Assembly (NCBI RefSeq): GCF_000764305.2
Contig: NW_025937374.1
Location: 1-64,000, forward strand
Source: Hyalella azteca
Taxonomy: Eukaryota > Arthropoda > Malacostraca > Amphipoda > Hyalellidae
Direction: 5' to 3'
Length of the DNA stretch: 64,000 bases
Part shown: one piece after another, positions 9,661 through 20,457 of the stretch
Numbering within the stretch: position 1 is the stretch's first letter
Layout of the letters: every line of letters starts with the position of its first letter
Program-made: the position numbers and the translations under genes
Notes under the pieces: generated by a model
Databases searched by the model: none
The model's input: the letters and a program-made list of their open reading frames with translations, nothing else
What the model was told of the DNA's origin: nothing

Positions 9661-10147
9661 AATCTACATTGCCAAGAGCAACGTCGTATTTCATAATTGA
9701 AATTCTTGTTCAAATAAGATTGAGTTATAGAGACCATGTATGTATATTTCCTGAGCAACTCATTTTCTAGAAACGCTGCTAGCCTATTATCATTCAATGC
9801 AGTTACCCATCAACTATAACGCAACATTTTTTTCAATGTCGTTGCACCAATCCTCATCAATAATCGTCAACTATAATTTATGTAATGTTATATAAAAGTT
9901 TACTATACATTCACAGCATTGACGTCGATCTAATGCGTTATGATATCAAGAAACATCAGTTTTCATGTGCATTCACATAACTATTATATAGTTAGTGATA
10001 GGGTGACCGAATCGCCATGATACTTGCTGGACAATCTTCTAAAACGTTGGACTGACCTATGGAAGATATGATTATGAGACTGAAGTTTGATCACCGACTT
10101 ACCACGATTCATCCGAAACATGGGTAGGGGCACCACCATAGAATCAT
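9661..10147. other. No feature seen
   Basis: AT-rich single-copy sequence within this window, between the R-like stretch and H1. It could hold the promoter or 5' end of the H gene, but nothing decides this. Confidence 0.4.
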
Positions 10148-10327
10148 ATGCGGGAGGCCTCTAACGAAACCATTATCCGCGCTACAGCCTGCACGAGCAT
10201 CGTCATGCGGTGCCCCGACGCTACAAGACTGTCGATAGCAGAGGCTCTCTCCATCAAGGACGAGTCTCCTGCTATCAATTTGCAAACCGCTGGATTCTTC
10301 AGGACGTTGAAATTATTCTCAAAGTGA
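10148..10327 (+). CDS. ORF upstream of H1 (ACTSIVMRCPDA)
   Basis: 59-codon frame from ATG (10148) to TGA; contains ACTSIVMRCPDATRL and SIKDESPAINLQTAGFF. The H2 copy keeps ACTSIVMRCP, duplicated in tandem. The opposite strand is open too (10144-10332), so strand is not certain; I prefer + because the following H relic is on +. Base composition is richer in GC than its surroundings. Function unknown. Confidence 0.35.
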   Translation: MREASNETIIRATACTSIVMRCPDATRLSIAEALSIKDESPAINLQTAGFFRTLKLFSK

Positions 10328-10499
10328 TTCAAGTTCAGGTTTTAAACCCTAACTGAGATACCTTTTGTTTGCACTTCTGTCCTTTCTAATTTTCAAATGT
10401 AAGCGATGTAATAACTCTTCACCTACTTGATAATGAATATTGCACGTTCAAAACGTCGTACATTCGGATAAAATATCTCTCGGAAACCTTATATTTGAA

Positions 10500-11057
10500 C
10501 TTCCCAATCCAACTATAAGCCTGATTCGCTAAATGGAGAAAAACAATAAGAAAATCGTCGATAAGATATTTTCTCTTGGGCTCCAATGAAAGAACAGCTT
10601 CTGCCGAACTACACTAAAATGGGTACAGATCCTATGCATCGTACTAATGTTGAAATCATATATATATATAATGTTGAAATCATATATGTTGGCTTTTGTC
10701 GATATTTATAGCCCTTATTCGTGAATATTCAGCACGACTGCATGAGTATCGGTAACTGGTTGCTTAATTTTCGTCCAAAATTTAAACAAGGAGAAGTTTC
10801 TCAAAATTTTTTGATCGATGTCCTTGCTAATCATTTGGGTGGCACGTCAAGTTTTAACCTTGGAAGTGGACTTCAACTTGGAAATTGCAACGATATATAA
10901 ACCTACGACTAATTATTTGACAATTTACAGGTCAATAATTAATCATTTATCGACTCAGAGAGAAAAACACGGCACCTGCATCAACTCCATATTTTTGAAT
11001 GCTTATATGTCTGTTACCTCACATTCAACGCCGTCAAAAATTGCATTATTTATTTGA
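10500..11057 (+). pseudogene. H1: relic resembling an HSF-type DNA-binding domain
   Basis: Pieces in order: SLIR then MEKNNKKIV, KEQLLPNYTK shifted by a frame, an in-frame stretch NIQHDCMSIGNW...FRPKFKQGEVSQNF open from 10721 to 10900, and a last piece NHLSTQREKHGTC in another frame to 11057. LLPNYTK with a following YMGF (seen in H3) and QHxCxxxGN resemble the LLPKYFKH, LNMYGF and FQHPCFxRG landmarks of heat-shock-factor domains (family knowledge, matched by eye). Several frameshifts and stops: a pseudogene copy. Alternative: an unrelated family. Confidence 0.4.
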
Positions 11058-11817
11058 TTGGGTCCTGTGAATATTTAGCTATGTTAATGCTAAAGGCAAT
11101 TTTTAATATCGTCAAAAGAGAAGGTTCTTATGAGATATACTATATAATTTGAGCGCGATGGATCAAAATGGAATTTTATACAGACAACCTAACTTTATGT
11201 AGATAAGTTTTAAGAAAACGATAACTTGACTGTTAACGGTGCTTACATACTCGTCGATTTGTTCAGGTGGGTGACCTAGCATCCGGGTAAAATTTCACGT
11301 AAGGGTGAGTAAGAGCTTCTTTTAATATATACGGCAAGGGGGAAGCTTGATTAATATATATGCATATTTTATAGAGAGATTTATTAAACTACATGGCGCC
11401 ATAAGTCATATATTAAACATGGCGCCAACTGCGTCAAACGTTGATGACAGTGAATTCGCCACTTCTTCAAAGCAATATTTTCTATTTGTTTCATAGTTAT
11501 TGAAATTTAGGTACATTTCTGTCTCACTGAAACACAGCAAAGACCGTTTATGACAGTTGATCGCATGGCCATTTATAATAGACAGCGCATTAAATGCAGA
11601 CTTTGCTGCTGTGCTAGGAGGTGAGTTACAATTTTTTTATCTGATACTATAAAAAATGACTAATACAGCTTCCTGTTTAGGTAGTACTATTTGACTGATG
11701 AGTAACAGTTTAGTGTGCTGGCCGTACTATTGAAGTGAGAGATATGAACGATGCTAATAAATGCACTCATCACAATTGCGAACAGGCCACTAACGTTAAT
11801 ATCATCCAATGAGGTGA
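11058..11817 (+). repeat. H1 middle part with exon-like pieces
   Basis: Holds the phrase TCGTCGATTTGTTCAGGTGG, a 25-codon ORF MAPTASNVDDSEFATSSK (11419-11496), a TGCTAGGAGGTGAGT splice-donor-like site near 11617-11625 and an ORF MNDANKCTHHNCEQ just before 11818. The opposite strand also reads open in H2-H4, so the coding strand is unsettled. Confidence 0.4.
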
Positions 11818-12045
11818 ATGGCTGACACGCCACTCATTTCAGCAATCGTTCATGTGCGTGGATTAGAAAAACTGGATGAACTTCAATTACATGGATACAA
11901 CTACTACAATTTCATCCTCTCATAAATGGAGGATGAAGTTGAAGTTTTTGAAAATCGGTAACTAATTGAAACAGTATCCACGATTAAAGGACGAGAGTCT
12001 CGTTTCGGAACCCTATTAAATGTTTTTCACAAGAAAGAAACCTAG
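11818..12045 (+). pseudogene. H1 MADTPLIS ORF, broken
   Basis: Starts ATGGCTGACACGCC and reads MADTPLISAIVHVRGLEKL, then hits TAA at CTCATAAATGG and has a later TAA. The intact version is at 32114. The 3' end merges into module M1 (LLNVFHKKET). Confidence 0.5.
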
Positions 12046-13735
12046 AAGTTGAAAGCAAACAATAAACTGTAAAGAATGCAGCATTATGCAAGTGAATTCA
12101 TGGAAGATGTATGTAATTGCCTGAAAATTGCTATCGAAACAGATTTTCCTATAGCCTATCCTCTAAAGCTGAGAGCATAAAAAACGATACAAGAAAATCT
12201 TGATTGCAATGGACACTGCTTTTTGTGAGGGCTGCACGCGTGCCTCAGTCAACTATCAGGACTCAGGAGGCTGTGGCTCAGTCAATGCTTCCATTTGTAA
12301 TTGTGCAAATATGCGAGACACTTTGGAACTTTCCTGCAAATGTCTTCCAGAAAACAGTTCCAGACGCTCAAGCGTGTTTTACTTATAATAACTGAATGTA
12401 CACACCTACGAACCGTTAACGTATTTTTGAAAAAAAAAATCCATTCACTAAACAGGTTAAATTTTTCGAGAATTGCGACCATTGGATCGTTATTGGAACT
12501 AGAACGTCATTGGATCAATCGCTCGATAGATGTGATCTTCATACTATAATTCCTTTAATTTTGTTGTATCTGAACACTGGCACGGCAAAGTCCTTTCTTG
12601 TGTTGGGTCGAATTCTGAAAAAAAATCTAGTATGAGGAAATTACTCTAAAATTATCAGAAAGTTTGCTACGTGTTCCAAATGGTGATAATAAAGCTATTT
12701 CAATAAATTATGATTGGTGATGTAGGTTCGCAGTACATTCATAATACCCAATTTTTTGTGTCATAAGGTCGTTGGATCTCCATCTGACTATCAGGAATAA
12801 CTAAGTTTATGCTATATTTTGTTCGTGCAATCGTTTGTTCAGTAGATTATTATATATTGCGCTAACATCACAATTATAATTAGGTGGTAAAATCCGCGTT
12901 GTGTAATATATAAAAATTTTAGCCCCTGCGGGGAAAGAATTATCGAAGCAAGCCTGATGATGGCTGGACTCTATTTGGACAGCATTACCTGCTGATTATT
13001 TCAATGCTTCTGTAAAAAAAATCGAGAAAAATATTTCACCCATCCCGAAATGGATTTTAGCCGTTATCAAAAATTCAGCGCACGAAAAGAGTCTATATCT
13101 CAGGAGTCTTAGCCGTATTTACCTAATAAAATGTTCAATTTAGCTGGAGTTGCTCTCAGCTGGGCATTACGAAGTTCGGGGTGAATGCATGCGCTGTAGT
13201 GCGGTGATCATCTTCGGCTGATCAGGCGCGTTTTAAGCGCATGCCTTCCTCGAGTTGGACGTTGATTGTCTTTTACTAATAATTTCCCTTCGGATGGTCA
13301 CCTTAAACCTTAGTGATTCCAAACTTCAGTTATGTTGGATAAGAACTGATAAAATTTTGCATGAACTCAAAGATGGAATCAGTGCATATTGGTGCAGGCT
13401 TTCCGCCACCACAGTGAGGTAGTATAGGTTCAGCCCTGCGATGATGAGCCCCAAACTCACGCCCAGCGATTAACTAGAAGTCGACGATGAAACTGTTCGT
13501 TTGAGTTAATCAAACAGCAAATCTACGCGGTTCTCAGTATACTGACGCATTCAGGGAAATAAAATACAACTAACTAACTGATCAACATTAACAGTTAAAT
13601 GAAGCTATAGAACTGGCGAAACGCGTCACCTGAACGACCTTCAAGTTGTACTCGATCACGGCAAGTTTTATAGCCATCGGTCTACAACGATTAGATAACT
13701 CCGTTGAAACTTTGAAAATATTTGTAATAATTGAG
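12046..13735 (+). repeat. Array unit U6 (M1 to M8)
   Basis: Follows H1 without a gap: M1, M2 (ORF 12200-12388), M3, cassette C5, M5, M6 (nested inverted repeat near 13190-13245), M7, M8. Confidence 0.75.
12838..12940 (+). other. Hypervariable cassette C5
   Basis: TTCAG 12838-12842, TTATATATTGC, core, then TTTTAGCCCCTGCGGGGAAAG with four-pair stem CCCC/GGGG (12923-12933). Confidence 0.6.
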
Positions 13736-14034
13736 ACGTCTTCCAAATGGTAATAATAAAGCTATGTCAATAAATTATGATTAGTGATGTAGGTTCGCAG
13801 TACATTCATTAATCCCATTTTTTTTGTGTCGTAAGGTCGTTGTATCACCATCGAACTATCAGGAATAAATGAGTTTATGCTACATTTTGTTTGTGTAATT
13901 GCGTATTCAGTAAACTGTTATATATCGCGTATTCATTAATCAGTTTGGTAAAATAATAGAGTTAATATTATGTTAGATATTTGGACCCTTGCGGGTTATT
14001 AAGTTATCGAAAAATATGGCATCTAAACACGACA
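13736..14034 (+). repeat. Partial unit U7 (M4 only)
   Basis: A second M4 block begins abruptly inside M8 (GAGACGTCTTCCAAATGG), giving two cassettes about 1.07 kb apart without the intervening M1-M3. Confidence 0.7.
13906..14003 (+). other. Hypervariable cassette C6
   Basis: TTCAG 13906-13910, GTTATATATCGC, core, then GGACCCTTGCGGGTTATTAAG, stem CCC/GGG. Confidence 0.6.
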
Positions 14035-14085
14035 GGTACCTGTTACCATGCCAGGTACCTGTTACCTGACCTGTCATTCAGGTTA
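14030..14085. repeat. Tandem palindromic CAGGTACCTG repeat
   Basis: CAGGTACCTGTTACC occurs twice in a row with small spacers; each copy is centred on the palindrome CAGGTACCTG and the block is flanked by GACAGGT and ACCTGTC. Confidence 0.6.
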
Positions 14086-14094
14086 GCTTTTATC

Positions 14095-14930
14095 CTAAAA
14101 ATTATCTCCCAAACTAAATGACCGATCGTTCTGAAACTTCGTCCACTTACGTGAACCACCAGAAGAAAAAATTTACTCATGCAAATTCTTGGATCAATGC
14201 AAGTAAACGTGAAATGCATAGAAAACGGCGAAAAAGGGTCTTTTATAAATATATTTCCTACAATTTTCGTGCTACAACATCTAGAAACATATCATTCGAT
14301 TTTTAAAAAGAATAACTATTGACTATGGAAGCCTTTTTTCGATTTTGTATTGTATTTTAGTTTACTTCTTCCTATTTCCCCAATTTTTCACTCTTTTCCC
14401 TATTTTTTTTAATATATATTCCAAATCATGTACAAATCTTAAAAACGGGGCTCCCAGAGTCGCTAGATATTGTCTTTACGAATCAAATGATATGTCACTC
14501 GCTGCTGTAGCTTGAAAATCATAGGAGGAGATAGATTTGTAAGATGGCGTATTATGGGAATTTTAATTGTTCAGGGGAGCCAAATAAGTAAAATTGATTG
14601 AAAAAAAGTAGACAATGCGCAAAAATTGATTGATATAGCTGCCCAAGTTAGAGTATCAAGTGACAATTATTCGTATTGAGTGTGCCATCGCGCGTAATTA
14701 GATTTGTTCTTGTCCCGTTTAATAATAAGTTATAAATGTGATTTTTCTAATATTTTTATTTATATAAAATGGTAGTTTTATATACATTCAGAACGGCCTA
14801 ACACGAAAAGTATTGCTTAACAACCCTGGCATACGCTATATTGAACGCGTCTGTTTTGTAGCCCGATTGAAGGACTTATGATGCGAAAATCTTTGAATCC
14901 TATTAAATGTTCTTCATAAGAAAATAACCT
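14095..14930 (+). repeat. M10-M11 block
   Basis: M10 ORF TDRSETSSTYVNHQKKK (14118-14306), then an AT-rich stretch, the phrase AAAACGGGGCTC, MAYYGNFNCSGE from ATG 14544 (stops after 15 codons) and the M11 tail fused to M1. Confidence 0.65.
14118..14306 (+). CDS. M10 ORF, basic, unrecognised
   Basis: 62-aa frame MTDRSETSSTYVNHQKKK followed by a very basic run near residues 35-43 (REMHRKRRKR). The homologous frames at 35.5, 43.75 and 51.8 kb are broken. May be a nuclear-type basic peptide by composition, or a relic. Confidence 0.25.
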   Translation: MTDRSETSSTYVNHQKKKFTHANSWINASKREMHRKRRKRVFYKYISYNFRATTSRNISFDF

Positions 14931-15728
14931 AGAAGTTAGAAACACAACAACAAGCAATAAAGAATGCAACATTCTGAGATTGAATTTATTGCAGCATGTA
15001 CGAGCCTAAAAATTGTTATCGGAACTGATTTTCCTATAGCATATCCTCGAAATCTGCCAACACAAAAAACTAGAAATAAACTCTATGTTTCATGGGAGAC
15101 TACTTTCCTGTGAAGGCTTCTTGCACGGCTCAGTCAGGACTCAAGAGGCTGCGGCTGAGCCAGCGCTTCTCATTTGTAATTGTACAAATAGGCGAGACAC
15201 TCTGGAAATTCCCCGCAAATGTTCATCAAAAAACAGTTTTGGACGCTCAGGCTTGATTTAATTAAAATAACTGAATGTACACACCTACAATCCTCTAACA
15301 TATTTTCAGAAAAAAACAATTTCATTTCACTAAACAGGTTAAATTTTTCGATAATTACGACTATTGAATCGTTATTGGAACTCTAGAACGTCATTGGATC
15401 AATCGCTCTATACAGTACATGTGATCTTCTTACTATAATTCCCTTTAATTTTATTCAATCTGAATCGTTGCACGGCAATATCCTTACTGGTGATGGATCG
15501 AATTCGGAACAAATCTCGAATAAGGAAATTACTCTAAAATAATCAGAATGTTTTATTCATGTTCCGAATGTTAATAATAAAGCTTTGTCAATAAATTATG
15601 ATTACCGATGTAGGTTCGTATTACATTTATAGATCCGAATTTGGTTCTTGCAGCACTACTTATCGGGCCTTCGTCGGAGTAGAAGGAATAGTTTAGTTTG
15701 TGTTGAATTTTGTCGAATCAATTTTATT

Positions 15729-15830
15729 TTCAGTAAACTGTTATATCAAGCATTTTCACACGCTCTCTCTATAAATATTATTTTCAGCATTAAAAGCGTT
15801 GAGCTTTTTTGAGCCCCTACGGGTTAATGT
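15729..15830 (+). other. Hypervariable cassette C7
   Basis: TTCAG 15729-15733, GTTATATC, core with TCTCTCTAT and TTTTTTGAG, then CCCCTACGGGTTAATG, stem CCC/GGG (15815-15823). Confidence 0.6.
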
Positions 15831-16041
15831 GGTAAATTGATAGAGGATTAAGTATCATGTTGGTCGGTGGATAGCATTACCTGATGATTATTTCAAAGCT
15901 TTTGTGAAAAAGCTTCACGAACAATATTTCACGGGCTTCGAAAATGGTTCTTAGCCTACTCAAAAATGCAACGAATGATAAGAGCGTATAACTCAAAAGT
16001 CATAGCCGTATTTACCCAATAAATGTTCATTTGAGCTGGAG

Positions 16042-16353
16042 TTGCTCTCAGATGGGCACTACGAGGTTCGGGTTGAATGCATGCGCTGTAGTGCGGTGAT
16101 CATTTTCGGCTGCTCAGGCGCGTTTCATGCGCATGACTTCCTCGAGTTGGACGTTGATTGTCCAGTACTAATTTCCCTTCGGATGGTCACCTTAAAACTT
16201 AGCGATTCCAAACTTCAGTTACCTTGGATAAGAATTGATAAAATTTTGCATGCCACACGGAGCGAATCAGCGCAGCATAGCGAAGGTAGTAGAGCCCTGC
16301 TCTGCTATTCTGTGCAGCCCTGCGCCGAGCCCCAAACTCCCGCCTGGCGATAA
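16042..16353 (+). CDS. M6-M7 ORF, longest copy
   Basis: 103-aa frame GHYEVRVECMRCSAVIIF, then FHAHDFLELDVDC, MVTLKLSDSKLQL and a C-terminal SVQPCAEPQTPAWR. Other units have TGA where this copy has TGC in the GGCTGCTCAGG segment, so this copy either keeps or regained an open frame. The MVTLNLSDAKLQLxWIR phrase is open in most units. No domain recognised. Confidence 0.3.
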   Translation: MLSDGHYEVRVECMRCSAVIIFGCSGAFHAHDFLELDVDCPVLISLRMVTLKLSDSKLQLPWIRIDKILHATRSESAQHSEGSRALLCYSVQPCAEPQTPAWR

Positions 16354-16964
16354 ACTCGAAGGCGACGATGAAACTATTCAGTCGATTGAACTATTCTAAC
16401 AGCAAACCTACGTGGTTCTCTGGATACCAACGCATTCAGGAAGATGAATACAACTAATTGATGAACATTAACGGTTAAATTAAGATGGCACGCGTTGCTA
16501 ACTGGCGAAGCGCGGCGCCTGTCCGACCTCCAAGTTGTACTCGATCACAGCAAGTTTTGGAGACATCGGCCTACTGCGGTGAGGCAACTGAAGAAAAACT
16601 CTAGGACCGTTCTTAATAATTTACGCAAAAAATAAACGGGAATTATCCGTGGATTAAAAGAATTTCATAAAACGTTTGAAAAATAAGTTGGGCTCATACA
16701 AGCTGGATGTGATTTTCTGACAACACGTGCAGAGTTTTATAGCAATGAAAACAGTATCCACGATTAAAAGACTTATTCAAGTCTCATAATGGAATTATAT
16801 TAAATATTTTTCGCAAGAAAGAAACCTAGAGTTTAAAAACAAAGCAATAAGCAGTGATGAATGAAGCATTCTGCAAGAGATTTTATTGCAGGATGTAATA
16901 GCCTGAAAATTGTTATCGGAACATATTTTCCTATAGCCTATCCTCGAAATCTGTCAACATTAAA

Positions 16965-17174
16965 ATGAGAGAAGAAAATCTTGATTGCAAGGGAGACTAC
17001 TTTCTTGTTAATACTGCCCGCGTGACTGTCATGACTCAGGAGGCTGTGGTTGAGCCAGTGCTTCCCATTTGTAATTGTACAAATAGGCGAGACACTCAGG
17101 AAAGTTCCTGTAAATGCCCACCAAAAAAACAGTTTCAGACGCTCAGGCGTGTCTTACTTATAATAACGGAATAA
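16965..17174 (+). CDS. M2 ORF (CKGDYFLV...ICNCTNRRD)
   Basis: 69-aa frame with NLDCKGDYFLVNTARV, PVLPICNCTNRRDTQ, CKCPPKK and a C-terminus FQTLRRVLLIITE. The same frame is open at 25666-25881 and longest at 53610-53924. Five cysteines, no signal peptide; unknown family. Confidence 0.3.
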   Translation: MREENLDCKGDYFLVNTARVTVMTQEAVVEPVLPICNCTNRRDTQESSCKCPPKKQFQTLRRVLLIITE

Positions 17175-17518
17175 CTTTAACTTGAACGTTATTGGATTAA
17201 TTACTCGAAACATGCGATCTTCATACTATAAATCCCTTTAAATTTATTTATTCTGAATCGTGGCACGCCATTTTCATTACATGTGTCGGATCGAATTTTG
17301 AAAAAAAATCTAGTATGAGGAAATTAATTTAAAATTAATTTGGAACACTACGTGTTCCAAATGGTAATAATAAAGCTATGTTAATAAACTATGGTTGGTG
17401 ATGTTAGTTTGCACTACATTCATAAATCCCTATTTTTTGTGTCATGAGGCCATTGGATCTTGATATGGGTTCCAGGAATAATTTAGTTTGTGCTCGATTT
17501 TGTCCAACCAATTGCATT

Positions 17519-17624
17519 TTCAGTTAATCGTTATATATCGCAATGTCATCGTCATTAATTAAGTATTAGTGGATAAAATAAAGTTTATGAAAATTATTAA
17601 ATTTTGTGCCCTTAAGGGCTAAAT
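17519..17624 (+). other. Hypervariable cassette C8
   Basis: TTCAG 17519-17523, TTATATATCGC, core, then a perfect 12-bp palindrome GCCCTTAAGGGC (17608-17619). Shares core ends but not core middle with its duplicate C10. Confidence 0.65.
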
Positions 17625-18375
17625 TTATATCGAAGCTGGTTTCACTTAGTAAATTGACGGTGGCTGGATGTTTGTATGTGGGCAGCATTTCCTGATGATT
17701 ATTTCAAAGCTTTTGTAGAAAAGAATCGTGAAAAATATTTCACAGACTTTTAAAATGGATCTTAGCCGTTATAAAAAATGCAACGCACGATAAGTGTCTA
17801 CATCCCAATGGTCTTGGCCGTATTTACCCAATAAATGTTCAATTAAGCTGGAGATGCTCTCAGCTGGGCAGTACGAGGTTCGGGGTGAATGCATGCGCTG
17901 TAGTGCAGTGATCATCTTCGGCTCGTTTCATGCGCAATTGGCCCAATAACGCTTCCTTTTGGCACGCCGCTGCGCACTGATGCCCAGTCTGACACGGTTC
18001 CGTTAATACTGACACGTTGTCGTCTATCTACTAGAAAATATCTGATCCATTTTTCCCTCTATTCCCAAAGATTTCACTTAACGCAGTAGCCACTCATGCG
18101 GAACACTGTCAAATGTTTTGGCAAAATCGAGCTACACGTACTGCATCCACTGGCTGCCTTAATTTCGTCCAGCTGGCGAGTCCAATCGTTCAACGTAGAC
18201 AAGAGATTAGTGGTGCAGGATCTACCGGCAATAAAGTCATGCTGACAGTCTGATAGGAGATGGTGAACAGTCAAGTGATCGATAATCATATCCCTCACAA
18301 AAGATTCCATTATCTTACAAACACTTGTCAGGCTGACAGAGCGATGGTTACCGGGGTTACTTTTGTCACCTTTGT

Positions 18376-18526
18376 AGCGCATTTACTCATTTATGAAAAA
18401 AATGCCCTATTGTGCTCGTCATGTCTGTCTTTCTGTCCGTCGGTCCGTCCGTCCGTCCGTGACTTCAAGTTTTCATCGACGAGAAAATGCGCTCTCCGTC
18501 ACTCACTGCAGTGATTACTGAGTTAT
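18376..18526 (+). mobile_element. Foldback element in LINE copy 1
   Basis: Sits inside the LINE codons LLFKK/GDKSN. Inner arms AGCGCATTTACTC and GAGAAAATGCGCT, a GTCC microsatellite, and TCACTGCAGTGA near the right end. LINE copy 2 has it at the same place. Confidence 0.7.
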
Positions 18527-19326
18527 ATTTTTTGAACAATAGTGTTACTTGAGCTTCTATCCAATCAGTCGGCAAAGTTCCTTCGTTCAAGGTTTTTTGA
18601 ATGAATACTGCCAATGGGCCGGCCAGAACGGTTGCTAATTCTTTGAGCAATCTGAGATGGAAGCCGTCTGGTCCACATATGACTTGTTGGGATTTAGAGC
18701 TACCAGGCGCTTGAGAACCTCTTTTTCGTGTATTTCAAAACCTGTTTACATCGAGCCTACTGGGCGCTCCTCAATAGCTGGAATACTGTTCAAGTCCTCA
18801 TCTGTGAACACACTGCTGAAGAACTGATTAAGAACGTTAGCCTTGCCCTCATCAGAGGATATCTATCGTTGTTCTTCTTTCAAATCAGAAATACCGTTGT
18901 TTTGTCTTACACTTCGAACTAGCGTACAAAAAAAGGCTTTCTTGTTCTTTTTTACATTTTTGGCAATATATTTTTTTTCAAAGTTTTTCATGGCGGTGCG
19001 AAAGACTTTTTTAGAGCTTGATTTCGAGTTCTTGCATACAGGTTATAATCAGCATCGCTGCGAGTTCGTAAATAACGCTTGTATGCTTCCTGCTTGGTCT
19101 TAAGCTGAGCTATAATTGTACTGTTCATCCACTGGGACTTTTTGACTCCTCTAAGCGTAATCTTAGGTACAGAGGCATCAACTGCAGACATATACGTGTT
19201 TCTGAGATATGAACAAGAATGAGCCACATTATGTCCTTAATACAGACCGAAATATTCGCCGCATTCAATGCATCACAGAGTCTAACATAGTCTCCTTTTG
19301 CAAAGTTCAAACGTTCATGCTTCCGA

Positions 19327-20457
19327 TGGACAAAACTTTGGGAAGCGAGGAAACAAATCAAAAGGAATTGAGGTCAAAGAAAACACGATTACAAGCAAGG
19401 TTCAAATAGTATTTTCTTTAAAGAAAAATAACTAAATGGCATTGATGCCATCATCCCTAAACTTGTTCGGTACTGCCTCCAAAATTTGCGGTAGCGACTC
19501 CACTTCACTGTGTGTGAAGAGGCAATGGAGTTGCGCCTGGCTTCCGCGTCTGCCCAACTCGTAAATCCTGGATAATCAAAAACGAAACGGTGATTACAGA
19601 GATCATTAAAAAAATGCTCGGACGTTAAAAGGGCTCAATGCGAAAAGGGTCCTTTTCAAGGCATGTGAAAAAGGGCTGCGCATCGTAGCAAAAAGATTAT
19701 CCGGGTCATTAAAAGGGTTTACCACACGTTCGTATAAGTTTAAGGTTTTTATTGCTATAAAGTTAATAATTCAACAAATGTTTTAAGGAAAAGTTGCAAA
19801 ATTGATAATTACGGGCTTATTCTTTGTTCGGGTCATAAGTGAAAGGGAACAGGATTTAGCACCTCATCACCGCCTACTCCGTGCCTACGAAGATGGGGTG
19901 ATGTACCTGAGGTACTAAAAAATCCCTCGGTGAACGTCGGTGCGTAGCTGGTCCAGCGGCTGGTACACACCCGCGCAGATGTTGCCGGGGCCAAAAACGT
20001 AGGCGTAGCCAACGTGGTAACCAGAAGTGCCGGAGGAGGTCATCGTAGTGCTGACAACGCCAAATCCAGCACGTGCCCAATGCTCACGTCCAAATCTCAA
20101 CCGTACTCGGGCGAGGCTTCCAAATTTAGCTTAAACTCCATAAAAACTAGAACAGGTTCGAGCTGTACATCTCGGTGGCGTATCAACGAAGATCCCACAA
20201 GGAAATATGAACTGACGTGAAGTCACAGTATCACCATGAGAGTTACGCGCATGGAGTCAAGAGTCGAACTGCTGAAGATTCTCAAAACAGGTGAAGTGAA
20301 GCAGCACGGGCGATATTAGTTTCACCTCAAATGTACAAGTTAAAACTGCATGACAAGTCACCCCAAGTAAAGCACAGAGTAAGTAGTAATGAGGCTATGA
20401 CCCGAAAAGCTTTAACTACTCAAAATTATCGAAAAACTAATCTTAGTTTTTTCTTTA
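19327..20457. mobile_element. 1.13-kb insertion inside LINE copy 1
   Basis: Absent from LINE copy 2, where the site reads GCTTCCGAAGCGTC (about 27911-27924). Here TCCGA occurs on both sides (19322-19326 and 20458-20462), a candidate 5-bp target duplication. No terminal inverted repeats match at the borders. Part of it (19860-20180) is GC-rich with open frames on both strands. Confidence 0.6.
19860..20220. other. GC-rich coding-like patch in the insertion
   Basis: The minus strand reads HVGYAYVFGPGNICAGVYQP in one frame (19915-20100), another minus frame (19874-20080) and one plus frame (20014-20220) are open as well. Third-position and composition contrast with its surroundings suggests a captured gene piece, but I do not recognise it and cannot choose the strand. 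Confidence 0.3.

Larger units (their letters stand above)
14931..16600 (+). repeat. Array unit U8 (M1 to M8)
   Basis: Complete run M1-M8. M2 carries several changes, M6 is best preserved as an ORF (16042-16353), M8 ends GCCTACTGCGGTGAGGCAACT. Confidence 0.75.
16601..17934 (+). repeat. Unit U9 (M9 fragment, M1 to M6)
   Basis: M9 fragment fused directly to the M1 phrase ATGAAAACAGTATCCACG, then M2, M3, cassette C8, M5 and M6 up to a LINE insertion that cuts M6 at about 17935. Very similar to U11. Confidence 0.75.
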
